Shown here: positions 6,590 to 12,339 of the stretch, piece by piece | Layout of the letters: the number at the start of each line of letters is the position of its first letter | Position numbering within the stretch: position 1 is the first letter of the stretch | DNA from: Erysipelothrix sp. | GTDB taxonomy: Bacteria; Bacillota_I; Bacilli_A; Erysipelotrichales; Erysipelotrichaceae | Assembly (NCBI GenBank): GCA_030152625.1 | Contig: JASLJD010000119.1 | Location: 1 to 12,339, forward strand | DNA length: 12,339 nt | Reading direction: 5' to 3' | Program-made: the position numbers and the translations under genes | Notes under the pieces: model-generated | What the model saw: only the letters and a program-made list of their open reading frames with translations | Told to the model about the DNA's origin: nothing | Database searches by the model: none

Positions 6590-6622
6590 AAAAAAAAGCC
6601 CTAAAGCGTCAGCTTTAAGGCT
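6590..6622 (-). terminator. Rho-independent terminator of the ABC importer operon
   Basis: On the minus strand an 11-bp stem (6622-6612 pairing with 6607-6597, one G-U pair) with a 4-base loop is followed by a T run (6597-6591). It starts about 10 bases after the stop of the binding-protein gene and separates the importer operon from the ATP-grasp gene. Confidence 0.95.
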
Positions 6623-6631
6623 TGAAATAAC

Positions 6632-7909
6632 TTACCAAGTGTTTTCGAGATTAAGCTTCAATTCCTCAAGATGTGTATCTAAATCAGAATCTGGATCAGT
6701 TAAGATTGCCTCCAAGACACTTCCCACTTCATTGGCAGCAGAATCTGTTGCACTGTCACCGTTTCGGGTGTACATTTTTTCTGTTGCTTCTTTTACAAGT
6801 GGTGCAATGATATTACCTGAGTTGAGGTATTCATCACTTTCAATTGCGGAAGTACGTACTGGAATATAACCTGTCTCATTTGCCCAGAAGATTTGTGAAT
6901 CTTTGGAAATGAGGAATTTCATATATTCAAAAGCGGCTGTTTTTTCTTCAGGTGTTGCGTTTTTGAAGATGTATAGGTCTGTACCTTGTTGGATATTGAT
7001 CTCAACAGGAACGGTTGTAACCCCTACTTCAAATTTTTCGGTACCATCTTCATTTTGTGATCCTTTGATAACATAACCCAATCCGGCATTTGAACCGACA
7101 TTGAACCCAAGAACTTCATTTCCAAATGGTCCGGATAGATACCCGTCATCCCCAGCAATACGTAAAGAACCTTCCTTAACAGCATCGCGGTAGAATTCGA
7201 TGATTTCACGGCTATCTTCACCCATAACATCCAGTTCACTGTTGAATTCGATGCCACGGTTTGCAAGAGCTGTAATATAGTAGTTTGAAAGTGAGTCAAA
7301 GCCACCACCCACTACTTTACCGTCGGTTTCTTCATAAATTGTTTTACCAACCTCACGAAGTTCTTCCATTGTTTTTGGTGGTTCTAAGCCTAAGTCGTCA
7401 AAAAGTGTTTTATTGTAGAAAAGTACTTCTGTTGATTTGTTGAATGGGATAGCGTATGTTTTTCCATCAATTTTAGTTGCCTCTCGGTAACCTTCCACAA
7501 CATCATCCCAGTCTTCAACACCAATTTCTTTATGCTCAATATATGGATCTAAAACTTCAACCAATCCATCAACAATCGCATTGTGAACATGACCAGGATA
7601 TGCTTGAGTCATGGTTGGTAAATCTTTTGGTGACGCGAATGTTGCGGAAAGTTTTTGTGATAAATCTTTATAAGATGATTGGTTTTGAAGCTCAACTTCA
7701 ATCTTATCTTGTGATTCATTAAATTCTTTTGTTAATGCTTCAAGTGCTTCTTCTTGTGCACCGTTCATAGCGTGCCAGTAGACAACTTTAGTTCCTTCTG
7801 GAACCTCTGTAACAATCTCACCACTGCCACCGCCTGCTGATTGTTTGCCACAACCAACAACGAGCAATAAAGCAATTAAAATAAGACTTAATTTTTTAAA
7901 TGTTTTCAT
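6632..7909 (-). CDS. ABC importer substrate-binding lipoprotein, UgpB-like (family 1)
   Basis: A 425-residue extracellular solute-binding protein that captures substrate for the adjoining permeases. It has a lipoprotein signal: basic start, hydrophobic core and lipobox LVVGC with Cys20 as the lipidated residue, followed by a Gly/Ser linker. The mature part has YWHAMNG (44-50) and PFNKSTEVLFYNK (155-167), which parallel FWHSMEG and PFNSSTPVLYYNK in E. coli UgpB, the glycerol-3-phosphate binder. This suggests a glycerol-3-phosphate, glycerophosphodiester or sugar ligand, but family 1 proteins vary widely. It is the last gene of the operon, 17 bases after the metallo-hydrolase stop. The AGGAGG sits 13 bases from the ATG, unusually far, and no in-frame alternative start is available. 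A terminator follows. Confidence 0.93.
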   Translation of the reverse strand: MKTFKKLSLILIALLLVVGCGKQSAGGGSGEIVTEVPEGTKVVYWHAMNGAQEEALEALTKEFNESQDKIEVELQNQSSYKDLSQKLSATFASPKDLPTMTQAYPGHVHNAIVDGLVEVLDPYIEHKEIGVEDWDDVVEGYREATKIDGKTYAIPFNKSTEVLFYNKTLFDDLGLEPPKTMEELREVGKTIYEETDGKVVGGGFDSLSNYYITALANRGIEFNSELDVMGEDSREIIEFYRDAVKEGSLRIAGDDGYLSGPFGNEVLGFNVGSNAGLGYVIKGSQNEDGTEKFEVGVTTVPVEINIQQGTDLYIFKNATPEEKTAAFEYMKFLISKDSQIFWANETGYIPVRTSAIESDEYLNSGNIIAPLVKEATEKMYTRNGDSATDSAANEVGSVLEAILTDPDSDLDTHLEELKLNLENTW

Positions 7910-7926
7910 TCTAAACTTGTTTCCTC

Positions 7927-9210
7927 CTAAATGACTTCTTTATTTTCGACTAAATAGCATGAACCATGTGGATTCTTAAAATATTCCGGATTCAAGGTAT
8001 GAATTGGAATAAGTATCTTCGCCTTCGCCAAATCGACCATCCGGTCCAAATCTTCAGGATAGGCATGACCTGAACAACCAAGGCGAACAAAGCTGATTTC
8101 CTTGTTCTTAAAGCCTTCGACGAAACCTTCATAAGCTGGATCAAACGATCCTAATGGGCTTGCGTCGCTATGAATATATACACCACCTCCTCTAAGGTCC
8201 GATGTATTTCCATGATATTGCCAGAGATATTCACCTTCATCTTGTAAAAGCGTGTCCAGCGCAATCTCGTTTTCTGGTTTTAAACCATGGAGCATCCCTC
8301 TATCATCATTATAATACAAAACATCCATGTTTAAACATTGTTTTAATATTTGAGCTTGATAGGCTGACAAAACAGTTTTTCGATAGCCATTGTTGATGAA
8401 GCTGATAAAACGATCTGGATTAGCCTCATAAGCATTGAAAGTAATCTGTTTGTCAGGGTTTTCTTGAAGAATTTTGACCATGCGATCAAACAATGCTTTC
8501 TCAGTCTTCGGACGATCACTTTGGCTTTCAGTCTTCGGACGATCTTCAAAACTAACCGAAACACCCTCCGTAATTAAAATGTCTGCCCCCTCAACAGAGC
8601 GAGCAAAACGTTCACTGAGTTCAGGACGCAGTCCGTGGAAACGGTAATCACCTGTATAAGCAATGCTTAAATCAGGGGTTTCAATATAAAGTCCCATCGC
8701 TCCTATTGTATCATGGTCAACCGAAAGCGCACGAACTTTAATATCGCCCACTTCAACAAGTTCACCATCCTGAAGCCCGATCATTTTTCGCGTATGAGAA
8801 GAAGCGATCTCTGCTTGCGGTAAAAGAAATTCGCCCTGCAAGTTAAGAAAGTTTAAAAGACAAACAGTTTCTTTCATCGCATACATTGGGATATTGGGAT
8901 TGGAATAATTAATCATCCGTGTGTGATCTAAGTGAGCATGACTAATGAAAATAGCCTCTTTCTCAAAAGGATTTTCTTTTGGATCTTCTTTGCTTAAGCA
9001 TGGATCATAGACATGATTAAGCTCTGGCGCAAGGCCATGCTTAATCAATGTCTCCAAGTTCTCATTTTCAAGTTCCAATTCCGGTTTATAGAGCGTGCCA
9101 AAGTCAAAGAAAATACGCGACTTTTGATAGACAATCTCAATGACCGTACCACCAATTGACATCACACCATTGTGAAAATGTATTTTAGTTTGTTTATCCC
9201 TTAAGTCCAC
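7927..9210 (-). CDS. Beta-CASP metallo-beta-lactamase fold hydrolase (RNase J/exonuclease-like) within the importer operon
   Basis: A 427-residue cytoplasmic protein without signal peptide. Two-metal MBL motifs are present: HAHLDH at 91-96, His166 (SVDHDT) and Asp188 (YTGDYR). Beta-CASP motifs follow: Glu215 (LITEG) as motif A, His382 (CSGHA) as motif B and His404 (IPIHT) as motif C, laid out as in RNase J and CPSF-like nucleases. It is shorter than RNase J (about 555 residues) and lacks the C-terminal domain. It starts with GTG inside the end of the second permease gene (17-base overlap), implying coupled translation. Residues 223-236 hold a short internal duplication (DRPKTE twice). Its role may be RNA or DNA cleavage, or hydrolysis of an imported phosphodiester; the second is speculation from context. 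Confidence 0.88.
   Translation of the reverse strand: MDLRDKQTKIHFHNGVMSIGGTVIEIVYQKSRIFFDFGTLYKPELELENENLETLIKHGLAPELNHVYDPCLSKEDPKENPFEKEAIFISHAHLDHTRMINYSNPNIPMYAMKETVCLLNFLNLQGEFLLPQAEIASSHTRKMIGLQDGELVEVGDIKVRALSVDHDTIGAMGLYIETPDLSIAYTGDYRFHGLRPELSERFARSVEGADILITEGVSVSFEDRPKTESQSDRPKTEKALFDRMVKILQENPDKQITFNAYEANPDRFISFINNGYRKTVLSAYQAQILKQCLNMDVLYYNDDRGMLHGLKPENEIALDTLLQDEGEYLWQYHGNTSDLRGGGVYIHSDASPLGSFDPAYEGFVEGFKNKEISFVRLGCSGHAYPEDLDRMVDLAKAKILIPIHTLNPEYFKNPHGSCYLVENKEVI
8501..8544 (-). repeat. 27-base-period in-frame duplication inside the metallo-hydrolase gene
   Basis: A 17-base string (TCAGTCTTCGGACGATC on the plus strand) occurs identically at 8501-8517 and 8528-8544. The 27-base offset preserves the reading frame and yields DRPKTE twice (residues 223-228 and 232-237). 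It looks like a recent partial tandem duplication in a surface loop between motif A (Glu215) and the rest of the beta-CASP domain. Confidence 0.9.
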
Positions 9211-10012
9211 TCTTTGACACCCCTCTAATAATTTCTTTTCTAAAGAAGAAATATAAAATTAAAATTGGCACAATCGTAATCGTTGCGGCAGCCATTTGCA
9301 AATGAACACTGGTTCCTGTTTCCGTCGCAAAGGCACTTAAACCGTTGTTTAAAAGACGCATGTTTTTTGAGTTGGTTACCAAGATCGGCCATAGGAAGGA
9401 ATTCCAACCAGAGATAAAACTCAAAAGACCAATCGTTACAAGCGCCGGACGACTCAGCGGTAGAAGAACTTTTCGAATAAATTCTAAATCACCACAACCA
9501 TCAATCTTCGCAGCATTATAATAAGAAATGGGAATACTGGTTAAATATTCCTTGAGATAAAAGATATAGAATACGGATGCTAAAGATGGAATGATGAGTG
9601 CACTGTATGTATTTAAAAGTCCCAAACGGGCAATCGTACGATAGTTTGTAAAGACAATCGCTTCATAAGGAACCATGAGAAGTGTAATCATCAGCGCTAA
9701 GACAGTGTTTTTATGCTTGAATTCAAGTTTTACAAAAGCAAAAGCTGCTAAAACAGAAGTCACTAAAATACCTGCTGTTGTGATCAAGGAAACAAACACT
9801 GTATTCACAAAATAACGACCAAAGGGTGCATGGGTCATTGCTTCATTGAAATTATTGAAACGAAATGAAGATGGCCACATGGTTGGCGGAATACTGGTTG
9901 CTTCCTGATAGCTCATAAAACTCGCAAGAATCATGTACACAAAAGGGAAAACTGTCATAAAGGCCATGATGACTACAAAAAACTTTGATAAGAAATTTGT
10001 AAAACGTTTCAC
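9194..10012 (-). CDS. ABC importer permease, UgpE/MalG type
   Basis: Inner-membrane channel subunit of a carbohydrate-type (CUT1) importer, 272 residues, with about six hydrophobic segments (roughly 11-33, 69-94, 103-122, 136-156, 189-211 and 239-257). The cytoplasmic EAA loop is clear at 164-187: YYNAAKIDG, then LLPLS, with the conserved glycine. The C-terminus (IIRGVSKSGLKG) is typical of MalG/UgpE proteins. It starts with GTG, overlapping the stop of the first permease in a GTGA (10009-10012), and its end overlaps the GTG start of the metallo-hydrolase by 17 bases. It pairs with the upstream permease to form the heterodimeric channel. Confidence 0.95.
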   Translation of the reverse strand: MKRFTNFLSKFFVVIMAFMTVFPFVYMILASFMSYQEATSIPPTMWPSSFRFNNFNEAMTHAPFGRYFVNTVFVSLITTAGILVTSVLAAFAFVKLEFKHKNTVLALMITLLMVPYEAIVFTNYRTIARLGLLNTYSALIIPSLASVFYIFYLKEYLTSIPISYYNAAKIDGCGDLEFIRKVLLPLSRPALVTIGLLSFISGWNSFLWPILVTNSKNMRLLNNGLSAFATETGTSVHLQMAAATITIVPILILYFFFRKEIIRGVSKSGLKG

Positions 10013-10917
10013 GCATCGTCACCTTCTACCTTCTTAATAAGTTTATTCTGTAAGAATGTTACAAAGAGTATAATCACAAATAAAATCATGGTCGCTGCCA
10101 TCGCAACACCGTAGCGATTTTCACCATGGAAACGATTGTAAATATAAAAGACAGCCGTTGTAGCACTGTTACCAACACCCGCTCGGCCATTGAAAAGCGC
10201 AAAGACCTGAGAATAGACTTTAAAAGCACCAATCAGATTGACAGTAAGTAAAAAAGTCAATGTTGGAACAAGTTGGGGTAAAGTTACTTTGAAAAACTGC
10301 TCAGATTCACTGGCCCCAAACATATCAGCAACACGATAATAATCCTTGGGAATGTTTCTCAAAGCTGCCAGTAGAATGATAATATTGAAGGCCAATCCAT
10401 TCCAAATACCAAAGATAATCACTGTTGGCATGGCCATCTTCACATCGTTGAGAAAATTAATCGGCCCCATGTTAAAAAACGATAAGAAGTAATTAACAAT
10501 CCCATAATCACTGTTGAAAAGATAACGGAAAACAACCCCAATAGCGATTGTACTTGTTAAGTATGGAATGAAAAACAGCGTTTCAAAGAAGTGTTTAAAA
10601 CGAATCCGATTAAAAATTGTTAGCGATATAAAAATTGAAATAAGCAATGATATCGGAACAACGGTAAATGCATAAAGCGCTGTATTTTTTAATGAAGTAT
10701 GAAAACGCGGATCTTTAAAAACAAAGCGATAATTGTCCAATCCTGTGAATTTTAAACTGTTTAATGTAACTCCTTTTTGAAACGACATTAACATTGCTCT
10801 AAATAAAGGATAAACATTAAAGATGATAATAATAAACAGGGCTGGCAAAAGAAATAGCCATGCATGACGAGCGTTCTCAGCACTGTATTCGCGTAGCTTT
10901 GCAAATCTTGCCTTCAC
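10009..10917 (-). CDS. ABC importer permease, UgpA/MalF type
   Basis: Inner-membrane channel subunit of 302 residues with an N-terminal hydrophobic segment (about 20-40) and further segments near 80-101, 111-133, 163-185, 216-236 and 270-289. The EAA loop (194-214: YRVADMFGAS, then VTLP) keeps the glycine and the LP but reads RVA where EAA is usual, a common variation. The start is a GTG at 10917, two bases after the ATPase stop, with AAGGGG 9 bases upstream. Its stop overlaps the next permease start. The substrate cannot be told from the permease; the UgpB-like partner suggests glycerophosphoryl compounds or sugars. Confidence 0.95.
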   Translation of the reverse strand: MKARFAKLREYSAENARHAWLFLLPALFIIIIFNVYPLFRAMLMSFQKGVTLNSLKFTGLDNYRFVFKDPRFHTSLKNTALYAFTVVPISLLISIFISLTIFNRIRFKHFFETLFFIPYLTSTIAIGVVFRYLFNSDYGIVNYFLSFFNMGPINFLNDVKMAMPTVIIFGIWNGLAFNIIILLAALRNIPKDYYRVADMFGASESEQFFKVTLPQLVPTLTFLLTVNLIGAFKVYSQVFALFNGRAGVGNSATTAVFYIYNRFHGENRYGVAMAATMILFVIILFVTFLQNKLIKKVEGDDA

Positions 10918-10919
10918 TC

Positions 10920-11993
10920 TTAATAGCCCCTTTCGCCTTCTAGTGTAAAGATAAATGCTTTTTCAAGTTGAAAACCAAAGTGTCCTTGATGACCTTGCTG
11001 AATCTTGCGATCAATGCTTACAACACATTTGGATTGTGTTTCACCGATTTTAATATTGAGAATAGCATCTCGTCCAATTAATTCAATTGTTTCAACCTCT
11101 GTCTCAAAAAGACGCATCTCCTCATCAAGCGTGACGTCTTCTGGACGAATCCCAAAATAATAATCACCATCAGGAAGATCCATCTTAAAACGATCTTGTT
11201 TCATATCTTTCATGTCAATTTCAAAAACTTCATTGATAATTTTCCCGTTTTTGATTTGGACAGGAATAATATTGATGGCTGGACTTCCAATAAACTTTGC
11301 AACAAACATATTCGCTGGTTCCAAATAAAGATTTTGTGGATCATCATGCTGATGAATCACACCATGGTCCATCAAGACAATTTTATCACTGATCGATAAA
11401 GCCTCTTCTTGGTCATGGGTTACAAAAATAGTTGTAATACCAATTTCTTTAACCAAACGACGTATTTCTTCACGAATATGAAGACGCAGGCGAGCATCAA
11501 GATTACTGAGCGGCTCATCTAAAAGTAAAATTTCTGGGTTTTGCACAAGAGCACGTGTAATCGCAACACGTTGTTGTTGCCCTCCGGACATTTTATCTGG
11601 TCGTTTATTGGCAAGTTCAACAATATCTGTTAACTCCATAAATTCATAAGCTCTTTTTTCTGCTTCCTCAACCGGCAGCTTGTTTTCGCCTACACGAAGT
11701 GGAAACATGACGTTCTCGAGTACTGTCATATGTGGGTAAAGGGCATAGTTTTGGAAAACCATCCCAATCTCTCGATCTTTAGGATGGCGTTTTACAATGG
11801 ACTCACCATCGTAACGGATATCCCCCTCTGTTGGATCTAGCAATCCTGCAATTAAATTCAAGATGGTTGTTTTTCCACAACCACTTGGTCCTAGTAAACA
11901 AACAAGTTCACCTTTTTCAATGGTAAAGTCCACACCTTTCAATGCTTCAAAACCATTGTCAAAGACTTTTCTCAGACCTTCTACCTCAATCAT
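10920..11993 (-). CDS. ABC importer ATPase, UgpC/MsmX/MalK type
   Basis: A 357-residue ATP-binding subunit and first gene of the operon. Walker A is GPSGCGKT (35-42), the Q-loop is Gln81, the ABC signature is MSGGQQQ (135-141), Walker B is ILLLDE (155-160) and the switch histidine is His193. A C-terminal TOBE/MalK-type regulatory domain follows from about 235 (with GIRPEDV). Such subunits can serve one importer or several. The ATG at 11993 has AAGGAGG about 5 bases upstream. Whether the gene should be called ugpC or msmX cannot be settled from sequence alone. Its upstream region carries inverted repeats but lacks a clear consensus promoter. Confidence 0.96.
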   Translation of the reverse strand: MIEVEGLRKVFDNGFEALKGVDFTIEKGELVCLLGPSGCGKTTILNLIAGLLDPTEGDIRYDGESIVKRHPKDREIGMVFQNYALYPHMTVLENVMFPLRVGENKLPVEEAEKRAYEFMELTDIVELANKRPDKMSGGQQQRVAITRALVQNPEILLLDEPLSNLDARLRLHIREEIRRLVKEIGITTIFVTHDQEEALSISDKIVLMDHGVIHQHDDPQNLYLEPANMFVAKFIGSPAINIIPVQIKNGKIINEVFEIDMKDMKQDRFKMDLPDGDYYFGIRPEDVTLDEEMRLFETEVETIELIGRDAILNIKIGETQSKCVVSIDRKIQQGHQGHFGFQLEKAFIFTLEGERGY

Positions 11994-12092
11994 TTTGTCC
12001 TCCTTGTAGATATCACCTTAATTAGGTATATACATTAAATCATAAACTGAGATTTTTTGCACCCATGGGCCATATAACCATGACATCTTCAC
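11994..12092 (-). promoter_or_regulatory. Leader and control region of the ABC importer operon
   Basis: Between the tRNA terminator and the ATPase start, the minus strand offers a -10-like TATGAT (12044-12039) and a palindromic GTATATAC (12026-12033), but no matching -35. An inverted repeat CATGG-N9-CCATG (12064-12082), containing the perfect palindrome CCCATGGG (12062-12069), lies where an operator or activator site would sit. A weak -35 with an upstream operator fits an activator-dependent promoter; this is inference. The ribosome binding site AAGGAGGA is at 12005-11998. Confidence 0.4.
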
Positions 12093-12119
12093 AAAAAAAA
12101 AGCTCACACAGAAGTGAGC
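12093..12119 (-). terminator. Terminator after tRNA-Arg
   Basis: On the minus strand the stem GCTCAC/GTGAGC (12119-12114 with 12107-12102) with a 6-base loop is followed by nine T (12101-12093). It lies 15 bases after the tRNA 3' end and separates the tRNA from the importer operon. Confidence 0.9.
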
Positions 12120-12134
12120 ATGACAGCTATAATA

Positions 12135-12210
12135 TGGCGTCCCCGGAGAGATTCGAACTCCCGACTACACGCTTAGAAGGCGCGTGCTCTATCCACTGAG
12201 CTACGGGGAC
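12135..12210 (-). tRNA. tRNA-Arg (anticodon UCU, reads AGA)
   Basis: The minus strand folds into a complete cloverleaf: 7-bp acceptor stem GTCCCCG/CGGGGAC, D arm GCTC/GAGC, anticodon stem CGCGC/GCGTG (one G-U) with loop CTTCTAA giving anticodon TCT, variable region TAGTC, and T arm GGGAG-TTCGAAT-CTCTC. The discriminator G and the terminal CCA (12137-12135) are encoded, giving 76 bases. Confidence 0.98.
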
Positions 12211-12225
12211 CTCTGTCGCGTGTAT

Positions 12226-12255
12226 ATATTAACACATCCGGCATTGCTTTCGCAA
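12226..12255 (-). promoter_or_regulatory. Probable tRNA-Arg promoter
   Basis: On the minus strand TTGCGA (12255-12250, 4 of 6 to the -35 consensus) is followed after 18 bases by TAATAT (12231-12226, 4 of 6 to the -10). The tRNA begins 15 bases further on. The upstream coding tail ends only three bases before the -35 box. Confidence 0.45.
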
Positions 12256-12257
12256 GG

Positions 12258-12339
12258 TTATTTTAAATCTTTTACTTGCTTCTTTCGAACATGGATTTGA
12301 TCATCCACAAAATCCACAACCGCATAGCTTGGTTCACTT
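12258..12339 (-). CDS. C-terminal tail of an unidentified protein (partial, enters from the right edge)
   Basis: An open minus-strand frame enters the window and ends at TAA (12260-12258), giving 26 residues: SEPSYAVVDFV, then DDQIHVRKKQVKDLK. The alternating hydrophobic strand followed by a lysine-rich tail looks like a genuine protein C-terminus, and the SPSYAV-type strand recalls the end of some calcineurin-like phosphoesterases, but 26 residues are too few to name it. The tRNA promoter begins directly after the stop. Confidence 0.55.
   Translation of the reverse strand, partial: SEPSYAVVDFVDDQIHVRKKQVKDLK

Noticed and set aside
7927..9210. Naming the metallo-hydrolase rnjA/RNase J
   Set aside because: It has the beta-CASP motifs but is over 100 residues shorter, lacks the C-terminal domain and sits in a transporter operon, so orthology is not supported.
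1..12339. CRISPR array, insertion sequence, prophage or defence system
   Set aside because: I saw no regularly spaced repeats, transposase or integrase genes or terminal inverted repeats. The tRNA gene has no adjoining integrase and no duplicated 3' end that I could find in the window.

Overview
This is a low-G+C Firmicutes chromosome segment in which every gene I can support reads on the minus strand. The Gram-positive traits are strong AGGAGG ribosome binding sites, sigma-A promoters with extended -10 boxes, a CIRCE heat-shock operator, a cre-like site and a lipobox lipoprotein. The set of genes (trigger factor, Lon and EngB without clpX between them, plus a DUF3196-like protein) would suit the Erysipelotrichia or a relative close to the Mollicutes. 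That placement is inference, not something the sequence proves.

Layout from right to left, which is the direction of transcription. (a) 12258-12339 is the C-terminal tail of an unidentified gene, followed by a tRNA-Arg(UCU) gene with its own terminator. (b) 11993-6632 is a five-gene ABC importer operon: a UgpC/MsmX-type ATPase, two MalF/MalG-type permeases, a beta-CASP metallo-beta-lactamase protein inserted between the second permease and the binding protein, and a UgpB-like lipoprotein. It ends at a strong terminator (6590-6622). (c) 6536-5541 is a sugar-transfer-type ATP-grasp protein with its own promoter. (d) 5479-4850 is a DUF3196-like conserved protein with its own promoter. (e) 4771-576 is a protein quality-control and ribosome-assembly cluster: tig, then lon, then engB. 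tig has a near-perfect CIRCE/HrcA operator interlocked with a consensus sigma-A promoter. A clear terminator hairpin sits between tig and lon. lon and engB overlap by four bases, and a terminator follows engB. (f) 478-131 is AT-rich and non-coding; it holds a promoter, repeated ATGGT/ACCAT boxes and a cre-like site for a secreted or surface protein whose first 43 residues lie at the left edge (130-1).

The tig-lon-engB block would give co-translational folding, ATP-dependent proteolysis and 50S assembly under one HrcA-responsive promoter, with lon and engB attenuated by the intercistronic terminator. The importer operon probably takes up a glycerophosphoryl compound or a sugar. The embedded cytoplasmic metallo-hydrolase is the least expected gene here and may process the imported substrate or act on nucleic acid.
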